From Bacteroidetes bacterium HGW-Bacteroidetes-12 (lineage in GTDB: Bacteria > Bacteroidota > Bacteroidia > Flavobacteriales_E > Vicingaceae), in the NCBI GenBank assembly GCA_002841035.1, contig PHDR01000015.1, forward strand, positions 1 through 16,717: DNA of 16,717 bases, read 5' to 3'. The position numbers and the translations under genes were made by a program. The notes beneath the pieces were generated by a model. The model was not told the DNA's origin. It saw only the letters and a program-made list of their open reading frames with translations, and did no database searches. Positions 1 through 7,267 of this stretch are shown piece after piece (position 1 is the stretch's first letter; every line of letters starts with the position of its first letter).

Positions 1-13
1 CATTTTTTAACAT

Positions 14-49
14 AAAAAAAAACATCCGTCAAAAGTCGGATGTTTTTTT
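14..49 (-). terminator. Rho-independent terminator closing the minus-strand gene run
   Basis: The arms CATCCG (23-28) and CGGATG (37-42) enclose an 8-nt loop. They are extended by A14-A22 facing T43-T49. Read on the minus strand, the hairpin is followed by nine T residues, and it begins 18 nt beyond the stop codon of the beta-barrel gene. On the plus strand seven T residues follow, so it could also work in the other direction if a convergent gene lies to the left. The 13 bases before it hold nothing I can identify. Confidence 0.9.
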
Positions 50-66
50 GTTATTCAATTCTAAAT

Positions 67-711
67 TTAGAACCTTGTTGAGAAGCCTAACCCAATATAA
101 AAATTTGCTCCTTTAATTTTATACTCATTATCTTTAACACCATCAAAAGAACCTGACAAACTACTGCCCGTAAAACCTATATCAGCAGACATACCGTACT
201 TACTACTGCTACCAAAATATAAATTAATGCCAGTTGTAAGTCCATAATTCAACCCCGAAGCACCTCCGTTTAAATCAGGATTATAATCAATAGTTTCTGT
301 ACTACCTGTTGTATATCCAAAACTAGGTGCTATATTCAAATTGAATTTATCCTTATTAATTAAATAAATCTTGCCTTCAAATCCGAAGGCAAAAGTAGAA
401 ACTAACATCTCAAAACTGTCTTCAAAATCGTTTTCAGAAACACTAAAAGCACCCCAATCTTTTCGAAGTAGAATACCTGCACTAAATTTCTTACTAATTC
501 CATATTGACCTCTAACATTAAAATTACCTGCGACTCCTACTCCATTTTGGGTTTCTGAATTCTTTAAATTAAGGTTAGTAAATTCAACAGAAGCCCACCC
601 TAAAGCTATTCCTCCACCAAGTCCAACTTGAATAATTCCTGCTCTGTTAGATTGTCCAAAAGCAAATGTAGTTGCCAATAATATTATTAAACCTAGTAGT
701 AATTTTTTCAT
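67..711 (-). CDS. Outer-membrane beta-barrel protein (porin-like, function unknown)
   Basis: The 214-residue protein has a Sec signal peptide: MKK, a hydrophobic stretch to about residue 18, then a probable cleavage site AFG|Q near residue 19/20. The mature part, about 195 residues, alternates short stretches rich in Gly, Ser, Thr and aromatic residues and ends in a terminal Phe (FSTRF), the usual C-terminal signal of outer-membrane barrels. Its size suits a small barrel of about eight strands, as in the OmpW/OmpX-like and PF13568-type proteins common in Bacteroidota. It would sit in the outer membrane; ligand or transport role cannot be read from the sequence. It is the last gene before the terminator at 14-49 and lies 72 bp beyond the S46 peptidase stop, in an AT-rich spacer without a clear promoter. 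The start is the only ATG that gives a complete signal peptide. Confidence 0.85.
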   Translation of the reverse strand: MKKLLLGLIILLATTFAFGQSNRAGIIQVGLGGGIALGWASVEFTNLNLKNSETQNGVGVAGNFNVRGQYGISKKFSAGILLRKDWGAFSVSENDFEDSFEMLVSTFAFGFEGKIYLINKDKFNLNIAPSFGYTTGSTETIDYNPDLNGGASGLNYGLTTGINLYFGSSSKYGMSADIGFTGSSLSGSFDGVKDNEYKIKGANFYIGLGFSTRF

Positions 712-783
712 GTTTTCAAAATTTTAGTTTATAAATAAATTATTTATAGCAATAAAGATAAAAAAAACTAGACTAAAAAAAAA

Positions 784-2961
784 TTATTTTATCAACGTCA
801 TTTCGTTTATAAGGTGTTTTGCTCCAGCATATTTATCTATAATAAATAAAGTATAACGAATATCAACAGAAATAGTGCGTTGCAAGTCTGGTTCAAAATA
901 AATATCTCCACTCATTGCCTCCCAATTTCCATCAAAGGCAGTGCCTATTAGCTCTCCTTTGGCATTAATTACAGGGCTTCCTGAGTTTCCGCCTGTTATG
1001 TCATTGTTCGATAAAAACCCAACAGGAAGTTTACCCTCTTTGGTTGCGTATTGTCCGTAATCTTTTTTATCGTACAATTCTTTAAGTTTTGCGGGAATAT
1101 AAAATTCGTGGTTTTTATTTTCTGTTTTCACTTCTTTTGCCATTACGCCTTCTAATGTGGTTAAATAATGATAAGTAACCGCATCTTGAGGGTTATAAGG
1201 AAGCACGTTTCCATAAGTTAATCGCATGGTAGAGTTAGCGTCTGAGGCGTAAACTTTGTTAGGTTTCATTTGTCTTAATCCATCAACAAATAAACGCATT
1301 CCTTTGTTAAAATCGGTATTTGTTGCTCGTTGTGGCGTTATTATTTCTTTAATATAAATATCAATTAACTCATTCATTATGGTATAAATAGGGTCTTTTT
1401 TTATTGTTTTTATATTGAATTTTGCTAAATAAGTTTTTAATTTTTCTTCTGATGTAAATGGTGATTTCGACATGTAATCGGCTGCAAATTTGTTGAAATC
1501 ATTTTTATTTTTTTTCGCAATGGCGGTTAATGTTGCTGGATGAAATTTTGCATCTACATTGTTATAAAACATGCTTAGCATTTCTGCTAATAAATTTTGG
1601 TCAATTTCTGCATTGTAATCTTTATAATATTCGGGGGCATTTTCTAAAATTTCTTTTTTTGCTTCTTCTATTTTTGTTGCATCATTAGCTGTAATGGCGG
1701 CTTGCATATCCGAACGAAAAGCAAAATTACCTAGCACAAAAGTAAATATTTCGGGACCTTGAAAAACGGCTTCTTCAAAATAAACACTTGGTAATGTATA
1801 ACTAGCATTTGCTGTATATGAATTTTTAATTAGCTCTAATGCGTTTCCATATTTTTCTTTTCTTGTTGCATCGGCATTTGCCCAAGTTAAGTATTCACTT
1901 TCTAATTTTTCTTTTTTCTGTTGCACGTTGTTTTTAACCAATTGCTGGCTTTGACCTTGAAAATATTTCCAATAATTGCTAATTCCTGCATATTTTGAAG
2001 CATATTGAATGCGCACCTTTTGGTCTTTTTCCATGCCTTTGTCCATAATATCTAACTTAGCTCTTCTAATTTTAACTCTATTAGGTTGTTCTATATTTAC
2101 AGCTTCTTCAACACCAAAAGAGGTTAAATACCTATCGGTACTTCCAGGATAACCCATAATCATTGCGTAATCGCCATTTTCAACACCTTTTATAGAAACA
2201 GGTAAATGGTGCTTGGGTTGGTAAGGCTTATTGTCTTTTGAATAATCGGCTGGTTCATTGTTGGCATTGGCATAAATTCTAAACATAGAAAAATCGCCTG
2301 TATGGCGAGGCCACATCCAGTTATCGGTGTCGCCACCAAATTTACCTATTGAACTTGGTGGAGCACCAACCAAACGAACATCATTAAAAATATTGTATTT
2401 AAACATATAATATTCATTTCCATAATAGAAAGATTTTACCTGAACTTTATAAAATTTTTCGTCTTTTCCTTCCATTTCTTTGTCGGAAAGTGATTTAATT
2501 GCTTTTCGGATGGCTGCACTTCTCTCCTCTTCTGTCATTTCATCGGTAACATCAGCCAACACAATTTTGGTAACATCGTCCATTCTATCCAAAAACCAAA
2601 CACTAAACTCGGCAGGAAGCTCATCTGCTTTAGTTTTTGCCCAAAAACCATCGGTTAAGTAATCGTGATCGGTGGAGCTGTTTCGTTGAATTTCACCATA
2701 ACCGCAATGATGATTAGTTAGCATTAATCCTTGATTAGAAATAATTTCACCCGAACAAAACCCTCCGCCTAAGGCAACAATGGCATCTTTTAAAGACGAA
2801 TTATTTACACTATAAATTTCTTCTGCGGTAAGCTGCAAGCCATGTTTTTGCATATCCACATAATTTAATCGTTGAATTAACATGGGCAGCCACATTCCTT
2901 CATCGGCTCTAACTTGAAATGTGGTAATAAATACTAATAATAATATGATTATTTTTTTCAT
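784..2961 (-). CDS. S46 family dipeptidyl peptidase, DPP7-like
   Basis: The protein is an exported serine exopeptidase that removes dipeptides from the N-terminus of oligopeptides in the periplasm. It has 725 residues, normal for the family. A signal peptide covers about residues 1-19 (cleavage near VRA|DEGMW). The catalytic residues are all visible: His85 in TNHHCGYGE, Asp223 in RHTGDFSMFR and Ser660 in GGNSGSPV, in the clan PA order. Phe676 (Ser+16) matches the Phe that shapes the P2 pocket. Gly678 (Ser+18) stands where, as I recall, Porphyromonas gingivalis DPP11 has Arg673, which selects Asp/Glu at P1. Gly there points to DPP7-type preference for hydrophobic P1 residues. That assignment is inference from remembered numbering. 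The gene follows efp after 79 bp and is probably a separate transcription unit, although no convincing promoter was found. Confidence 0.93.
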   Translation of the reverse strand: MKKIIILLLVFITTFQVRADEGMWLPMLIQRLNYVDMQKHGLQLTAEEIYSVNNSSLKDAIVALGGGFCSGEIISNQGLMLTNHHCGYGEIQRNSSTDHDYLTDGFWAKTKADELPAEFSVWFLDRMDDVTKIVLADVTDEMTEEERSAAIRKAIKSLSDKEMEGKDEKFYKVQVKSFYYGNEYYMFKYNIFNDVRLVGAPPSSIGKFGGDTDNWMWPRHTGDFSMFRIYANANNEPADYSKDNKPYQPKHHLPVSIKGVENGDYAMIMGYPGSTDRYLTSFGVEEAVNIEQPNRVKIRRAKLDIMDKGMEKDQKVRIQYASKYAGISNYWKYFQGQSQQLVKNNVQQKKEKLESEYLTWANADATRKEKYGNALELIKNSYTANASYTLPSVYFEEAVFQGPEIFTFVLGNFAFRSDMQAAITANDATKIEEAKKEILENAPEYYKDYNAEIDQNLLAEMLSMFYNNVDAKFHPATLTAIAKKNKNDFNKFAADYMSKSPFTSEEKLKTYLAKFNIKTIKKDPIYTIMNELIDIYIKEIITPQRATNTDFNKGMRLFVDGLRQMKPNKVYASDANSTMRLTYGNVLPYNPQDAVTYHYLTTLEGVMAKEVKTENKNHEFYIPAKLKELYDKKDYGQYATKEGKLPVGFLSNNDITGGNSGSPVINAKGELIGTAFDGNWEAMSGDIYFEPDLQRTISVDIRYTLFIIDKYAGAKHLINEMTLIK

Positions 2962-3040
2962 GATTTAAAAATTTGTTTATTAATGAATTAGAGAAATAAA
3001 AATACTTCCCCTATTAGATTAGATTACTAAAAATAGTTTT

Positions 3041-3610
3041 TTAAACTTTCACTCGTTCGGAGTAGGCACCATCAACAGTGCTTATTTTTATGTGGTCGCC
3101 AATGTTAATAAACAAAGGTACTCTCACCTCTGCTCCTGTTTCAACAGTTGCCAGTTTAAAAGCGTTGGTAGCTGTGTTACCTTTTTCGCCAGGTTCGGTG
3201 TAAGTTACTTGAAGAACTAAGGAAGCTGGCAGTTCACATAAAAGGGCTTTTTCTTCATCTGCGTCAAAAACAATTTCAGCAAAATCACCTTCTTTTAAAA
3301 ATTGTGGGGCATTAATTAACGCTTCGTCAATAAAAGTTTGCTCGTAAGTTTCTTGATTCATAAAATGATATGCATCCCCTTCTTTATAAAGGTATTGATA
3401 TTTTCTTCGTTCTACTCGAACAACTTCAATTTTATGTCCTGCCGAAAAGGTATTGTCTATCACCCTTCCGTTGGTTAAATTTTTTAGTTTTGTTCTAACA
3501 AATGCTGGTCCTTTACCAGGTTTAACGTGTAAAAATTCAACAACAGAATAAATCCCATTATTAAATTTCATGCATAATCCGTTTTTAATGTCGTTTGATG
3601 TTGCTGCCAT
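3041..3610 (-). CDS. efp: Translation elongation factor P
   Basis: EF-P binds the ribosome between the P and E sites and relieves stalling at consecutive prolines. The 189-residue length is standard. The N-terminal KOW-like domain carries the conserved loop KPGKGPAF with Lys33 at its tip, the residue modified in many bacteria (Lys34 in E. coli). Two OB-fold domains follow, with the typical YLYKEGDAYHFMNQETYEQ segment near residues 73-91 and the C-terminal GDHIKISTVDGAYSERV. No modification enzyme is encoded here, so whether Lys33 is modified is unknown. The gene lies 59 bp beyond lpxA, which is its usual place in Bacteroidota. The spacer directly before its ATG is a 7-bp tandem repeat (3615-3635). 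Confidence 0.98.
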   Translation of the reverse strand: MAATSNDIKNGLCMKFNNGIYSVVEFLHVKPGKGPAFVRTKLKNLTNGRVIDNTFSAGHKIEVVRVERRKYQYLYKEGDAYHFMNQETYEQTFIDEALINAPQFLKEGDFAEIVFDADEEKALLCELPASLVLQVTYTEPGEKGNTATNAFKLATVETGAEVRVPLFINIGDHIKISTVDGAYSERVKV

Positions 3611-3614
3611 TTGC

Positions 3615-3635
3615 TAGTTAGTAGTTAATAGTTAG
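3615..3635 (-). repeat. Three 7-bp tandem repeats just before the efp start
   Basis: Plus-strand units are TAGTTAG, TAGTTAA and TAGTTAG, which read as CTAACTA-type units in the leader of efp. The array ends 4 bp before the efp ATG. It leaves an A/U-rich leader with little structure and no Shine-Dalgarno sequence. Confidence 0.8.
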
Positions 3636-3640
3636 TAAAA

Positions 3641-3674
3641 TTTGATACATTTTCACATTGATACATTTGCTATA
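3641..3674 (-). repeat. AATGTG-type repeat at the 3' end of lpxA
   Basis: Starting at the lpxA stop codon (TAG), the minus strand reads TAGCAAATGTATCAATGTG and continues into AAAATGTATC. The 15-base plus-strand string TACATTTTCACATTG recurs exactly beyond the transaldolase gene (12576-12590). Related strings lie at the ends of lpxD and the PfkB-family gene. No stable hairpin is apparent, so it is not a terminator of the usual kind. Confidence 0.6.
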
Positions 3675-4452
3675 CCAACGGTCCTCTAATAATTCCTTTT
3701 GTTGATTCTTTAATAAAGTTAAGTATAATGTCTTTTTCTTTTGATGTTGGGGCTTCTTGTTCAATAACTTGCACAGCATTAGAAACATTTAAACCTCTCA
3801 CATAAAGCGAACGATAAATGTCTTCAATTTGTAGTACTGTTTCGTTTGAAAAACCTCTTCGTCTTAATCCTACAGAATTTACGCCTGCATAAGTTAGTGG
3901 GTCTCTGGCTGCTTTTACATAAGGAGGAACATTTTTTCGGGCATTTGCTCCAGAGGCAATAAATGCGTGTTCTCCTATTTTTACGAATTGCTGAACACCT
4001 GCAACGCCTTCAATAATAACAAAATCGCCAAGTTCTACGTGTCCTGCTAGGTTTACACAATTTGCTAAAATACAGTTGTTTCCAATAATGCAATCATGAG
4101 CAACATGAACATAAGCCATTAAAAGGCAATCTTTACCAACAACCGTTTTATGTTTGTCTTTTGTACCTCTATTAATGGTTACACATTCTCTAATAATTGT
4201 TCCATCACCAATTTCTACTGTGGTATCTTCGTTATCAAATTTTAAGTCTTGAGGAATTGCTGAAATTACAGCTCCTGGAAAAATTTTGCAGTTTTTTCCA
4301 ATTCTTGCACCTCCAAAAATAGTTACATTAGATCCTATCCAAGTTCCTTCTCCAATTTCAACGTCTTCATAGATAGTTGTAAATGATTCAATAATAACAT
4401 TATTAGCTATTTTAGCTTTGGGGTGAATGTTTGTTAAGGGATATTTTTCCAT
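3670..4452 (-). CDS. lpxA: UDP-N-acetylglucosamine O-acyltransferase
   Basis: LpxA transfers a 3-hydroxyacyl chain from acyl carrier protein to the 3-OH of UDP-GlcNAc, the first step of lipid A synthesis, in the cytoplasm. The 260 residues consist of a left-handed beta-helix of hexapeptide repeats (about residues 8-190, with units such as IGEGTW, IGKNCK and IGNNCI) and an alpha-helical C-terminal part. The catalytic His is His119 in YVHVAHDC, matching His125 of E. coli LpxA. NRGTKDKHKT (about 94-103) is the conserved loop before it. Full-length, with an ordinary start. It sits 52 bp after lpxC-fabZ and 59 bp before efp, in the conserved Bacteroidota order. Acyl-chain length preference cannot be stated from this sequence alone. 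Confidence 0.97.
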   Translation of the reverse strand: MEKYPLTNIHPKAKIANNVIIESFTTIYEDVEIGEGTWIGSNVTIFGGARIGKNCKIFPGAVISAIPQDLKFDNEDTTVEIGDGTIIRECVTINRGTKDKHKTVVGKDCLLMAYVHVAHDCIIGNNCILANCVNLAGHVELGDFVIIEGVAGVQQFVKIGEHAFIASGANARKNVPPYVKAARDPLTYAGVNSVGLRRRGFSNETVLQIEDIYRSLYVRGLNVSNAVQVIEQEAPTSKEKDIILNFIKESTKGIIRGPLV

Positions 4453-4504
4453 TTAATTGTTAAAAAAAAGTTCTTGTTTTTTTGGTTGCGAAGATAGTAT
4501 TTTT

Positions 4505-5923
4505 TTATTGATGCACCGATTGAACATTAATTTCTTCTTTCACTTCTTTAACAATTTGAGCCATTAGCTCGGCTTCTATAGCTAACTGACCGTTTACATA
4601 CCCTTTTCCTTGCATGTGCACAATGCCTCTTCTAATTGGAGTAATTAATTGGAGTTGAAACACTAAGGTATCGCCAGGAATTACTTTTCGTTTAAATTTA
4701 ACACCATCAATTTTCATGAAATAGGTCATGTAATTATGTGGGTCTGGAACGGAGCTTAACGCAAAAATACCTCCTACCTGCGCCATTGCTTCTACTTGCA
4801 AAACGCCTGGCATTACTGGGTTGTTTGGAAAATGACCTGTAAATTGAGGTTCATTTAGTGTTATGTTTTTAACGCCTACTATCGAGTTTTCGTCCATTTC
4901 TATTATTTTATCAACCAATAAGAAAGGATAACGATGCGGTAATAGTTTAGAAATTTGATTGATGTCGTAAATTGGTTCTTTGGTTAAATCAAAAAACATT
5001 TCTTTTTTCTGTTGATTTTTTATTTCTTGTTTAATCATTTTAGCAAAATCAACATTTCCTTTGTGGCCTGGGCGGGCTGCCAAAATATGTCCTTTTATTG
5101 GGCGACCAACTAACGCTAAATCGCCAATAATATCAAGCAATTTATGTCGGGCTGGTTCGTTTTGAAAATGCAAAGTTAGGTTGTTTAAAACGCCTGCTTT
5201 ATCAACTTTTATGTGTGGTTTACCAAGTAAATCGGCAATTTCATCTAATTTTTCTTGTGGCAAAGGTTTTTCTACCAAAACAATAGCATTATCTAAATCG
5301 CCACCTTTAATCAATCCATTTTTTGCTAATATTTCTAATTCTCTTAAAAACACAAAAGTTCGGCATTTAGAAATTTCTTCGATAAATTCGCCTGCATGAT
5401 ACATGTGAGCATGTTGTGTTCCTAAAACAATTGAATTATAATCTACCATTACGGTTAATCTAAACTCTTCTTGTGGCACGGCTAACATTTCTGTTTGCCT
5501 TTCGCTATCTTCGTAAGTTAAATTTTTTGTTACAACAAAATATTCTTTGTCTGCATTTTGTTCAATTATGCCTACATTTTGAATTGCCACAACAAAAGGA
5601 TAAGCACTTCCGTCCATAATTGGCACTTCGGGTCCATCTAATTCAATAAGTGCATTGTCTATTTCTAACCCAAAAAGAGCGGCTAAAATATGCTCGGTGG
5701 TATGTATTTTAACTCCATTTAATCCTAATGTAGTGCTTCTTGATGTATCAACCACTAAATTTGCATCGGCATTAATAATGGGTTGCCCTTCAACATCTGT
5801 TCTTTTAAATTTAAACCCATGGTTTTCTGGAGCAGGATGCACTGTTAATGTTGCTTTTGCTCCTGTATGTAATCCTATTCCAACAACAGAAAAAGGAGAT
5901 TTTATCGTTTGTTGTTTTGCCAT
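4505..5923 (-). CDS. lpxC-fabZ: Bifunctional UDP-3-O-acyl-GlcNAc deacetylase / 3-hydroxyacyl-ACP dehydratase (LpxC-FabZ fusion)
   Basis: One 472-residue chain holds two enzymes. LpxC (about 1-305) is the zinc deacetylase and the committed step of lipid A synthesis. Its metal ligands appear as His78 (TTEHILAAL), His260 and Asp264 (RHKLLDIIGD), with Glu77 and His287 (RPGHKGN) as catalytic residues. FabZ (about 315-465) dehydrates 3-hydroxyacyl-ACP in fatty acid elongation. It has LLPHRYPFLLVD, the catalytic His364 (FTGHFP) and Glu378 fourteen residues on (LQVEAMAQ). The fusion is known and typical of Bacteroidota. Both halves use 3-hydroxyacyl-ACP metabolism, so fusion fixes the ratio of lipid A to fatty acid synthesis. 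The gene starts 60 bp after lpxD, behind a repeat-rich leader, and there is no sign of frameshift at the junction. Confidence 0.97.
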   Translation of the reverse strand: MAKQQTIKSPFSVVGIGLHTGAKATLTVHPAPENHGFKFKRTDVEGQPIINADANLVVDTSRSTTLGLNGVKIHTTEHILAALFGLEIDNALIELDGPEVPIMDGSAYPFVVAIQNVGIIEQNADKEYFVVTKNLTYEDSERQTEMLAVPQEEFRLTVMVDYNSIVLGTQHAHMYHAGEFIEEISKCRTFVFLRELEILAKNGLIKGGDLDNAIVLVEKPLPQEKLDEIADLLGKPHIKVDKAGVLNNLTLHFQNEPARHKLLDIIGDLALVGRPIKGHILAARPGHKGNVDFAKMIKQEIKNQQKKEMFFDLTKEPIYDINQISKLLPHRYPFLLVDKIIEMDENSIVGVKNITLNEPQFTGHFPNNPVMPGVLQVEAMAQVGGIFALSSVPDPHNYMTYFMKIDGVKFKRKVIPGDTLVFQLQLITPIRRGIVHMQGKGYVNGQLAIEAELMAQIVKEVKEEINVQSVHQ

Positions 5924-5940
5924 TTTTATTTTAATAGTTA

Positions 5941-5970
5941 GTGATGAGTTTTGAGTGGTGTGTGATGAGT
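5941..5970 (-). repeat. Direct repeat in the lpxC-fabZ leader
   Basis: The 9-mer GTGATGAGT occurs at 5941-5949 and 5962-5970, 21 bp apart. The related TTGAGTGGT lies between the two copies. On the minus strand this gives ACTCATCAC-type units just before the lpxC start. It belongs to the same class of start-proximal tandem arrays seen before efp, the aminotransferase, transaldolase and sulfatase genes. Confidence 0.6.
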
Positions 5971-6002
5971 AATTTTCACATCTTCAAATTTCCACATTTT
6001 TT
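5971..6002 (-). repeat. AATGTG-type repeat overlapping the 3' end of lpxD
   Basis: On the minus strand AATGTGGAAATTTGA runs into AGATGTGAAAATTAC, spanning the last codons and the TGA of lpxD. It is similar to the strings at the ends of lpxA, the PfkB-family gene and the transaldolase gene. The final residues of LpxD are therefore encoded within a dispersed repeat. Confidence 0.5.
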
Positions 6003-7015
6003 TCTAATTTGGTTAATCGTTCTAATATTTCGGGTAATTTCTTAAACCCTACTAAGGCTCTTTTATAATCGCCAATATAATAGGCTGGCGAACCTTGCAC
6101 TATCATTCCTTCGTTAATAATACTTGTTCCTACACCCGATTGTGCTGCAATTTTAACATTGTCGGCTATGGTTAAATGACCAACAATGCCAACTTGCCCA
6201 CCTATCATGCAATTTTTGCCAATTTTGGTTGAGCCTGCAATTCCAACTTGCGAAACGATTACAGTATTTTCGCCCACTACAACATTGTGTGCAATTTGAA
6301 CTAAATTGTCAATTTTTACGCCTTTTTTTATTATTGTTGAACCCAATGTTGCTCTATCTACACACGAATTTGCTCCAATTTCAACATAATCTTCTATAAT
6401 AACATTGCCTATTTGAGGTATTTTTTTATAATTATTTTCACTGTTTGGAGCAAAGCCAAAACCATCGCCACCAATAACAACTCCTGGGTGAAAGGTGCAA
6501 TTTTTTCCAATTACAGCATCTTGCATTATTTTAACGCCTGCAAATACAATACTATCATCTCCAATAACCGAATTATCGCCTATATAAGTATGAGGATAAA
6601 TTTTAACATTGTTTCCTAAGGTTACGTTTTCGCCAATGTAGGCAAAAGCTCCTACATAACAATTTTCGCCTAATTTTGCTGTTTTTGCAATAAAAGAAGG
6701 CTGTTCTATGCCTGTTTTGTTGTTTTTGTATTGATTGTAAGCTTCGAGCAGTTGAGCAAAACATTCATACGCATTATCTACTTTTATAAGTGTGCAAGAA
6801 TTTTTTACTGGTTTTTCTGGAGTAAAACTTTTGTTGATGATAACAATAGACGCATCGGTAGAATATAAATGTGCTTCATAAGCTAAATTTGCTAAAAAGG
6901 AAATTGCATTTGTTTCACCTTCTTCTATTTTACATAACTTGTTTACGGTTATATCTGGATTACCTACTATTTCTCCTTTGAGTATCCCTGCTATTTGTTG
7001 TGCTGAAAATTCCAT
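5984..7015 (-). CDS. lpxD: UDP-3-O-(3-hydroxyacyl)glucosamine N-acyltransferase
   Basis: LpxD adds the second 3-hydroxyacyl chain, to the 2-amino group of the LpxC product, in the third step of lipid A synthesis. I place the start at the ATG at 7015, giving MEFSAQQIAG and 343 residues, the normal family start and length. The reading frame stays open to a TTG at 7105, but those 30 extra residues do not resemble LpxD. An N-terminal uridine-binding domain (about 1-100) is followed by a hexapeptide-repeat beta-helix (about 105-300) and a C-terminal helix. Visible landmarks are IGGDGFGFAP (181-190), VDRATLGST (about 219-227) and the catalytic His243 in VQIAHNVVVGENT (His239 in E. coli). Its last codons (KNVEI) overlap an AATGTG-type repeat. 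The leader of 252 bp is the longest in the window. Confidence 0.96.
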   Translation of the reverse strand: MEFSAQQIAGILKGEIVGNPDITVNKLCKIEEGETNAISFLANLAYEAHLYSTDASIVIINKSFTPEKPVKNSCTLIKVDNAYECFAQLLEAYNQYKNNKTGIEQPSFIAKTAKLGENCYVGAFAYIGENVTLGNNVKIYPHTYIGDNSVIGDDSIVFAGVKIMQDAVIGKNCTFHPGVVIGGDGFGFAPNSENNYKKIPQIGNVIIEDYVEIGANSCVDRATLGSTIIKKGVKIDNLVQIAHNVVVGENTVIVSQVGIAGSTKIGKNCMIGGQVGIVGHLTIADNVKIAAQSGVGTSIINEGMIVQGSPAYYIGDYKRALVGFKKLPEILERLTKLEKNVEI

Positions 7016-7123
7016 AAAAGCCAAAAGTAAGATTTTCATCAGAATTTTACTAATTTTATTTATAAGATTTTTATAGCGAAGGCATTTATTTTTTATATAC
7101 GGCAACCTCCTCCTGAGGCGGAT

Positions 7124-7215
7124 CGGAAATTAACTAGCGATTTAGTTGCGAGTCCCGAAAGTTTAACTTTCGAGGATTCTCGTAAACGGAATATTACTCT
7201 AACTAAACATTTCCG
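7124..7215. repeat. 92-bp imperfect inverted repeat in the lpxD leader
   Basis: Four paired blocks nest inside one another: CGGAAAT (7124-7130) with ATTTCCG (7209-7215), TTTAGTT (7141-7147) with AACTAAA (7201-7207), CGAG (7149-7152) with CTCG (7179-7182), and CGAAAGTT (7156-7163) with AACTTTCG (7165-7172). TCC and GGA add three more pairs between the last two blocks. Bulges of about 10 and 18 nt make the arms unequal. AACTA (7132-7136) can pair with TAGTT (7143-7147) instead, so at least two folds exclude each other. The rest of the gap between the decarboxylase stop and lpxD (7016-7123 and 7216-7267) holds no gene I can support. Confidence 0.65.
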
Positions 7216-7267
7216 CAGTATTACGGAACTACTAAGTTTGAGTATAAATACTATTATGAATAATGTA

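Noticed and set aside
730..748. AT-only 19-bp inverted repeat before the beta-barrel gene
   Set aside because: TATAAATAA and TTATTTATA around one A are of very low complexity and expected often in such AT-rich spacers. No promoter pattern goes with it.
4453..4504. Possible terminator between lpxC-fabZ and lpxA (A-run, short loop, T-run)
   Set aside because: The stem would be only A-T pairs (eight A, GTTCTTG, seven T) with no G-C core, and a break inside this conserved gene block is not expected.
7016..7105. A longer lpxD reading from a TTG at 7105, with an AGGAGGAGG purine run immediately before it
   Set aside because: The purine run abuts the TTG with no proper spacing, this phylum rarely uses Shine-Dalgarno pairing, and the 30 extra residues do not resemble LpxD. 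The ATG at 7015 gives the standard MEFSAQQI start. The ATG at 7039 adds only a short hydrophobic stretch unlikely in a cytoplasmic enzyme.
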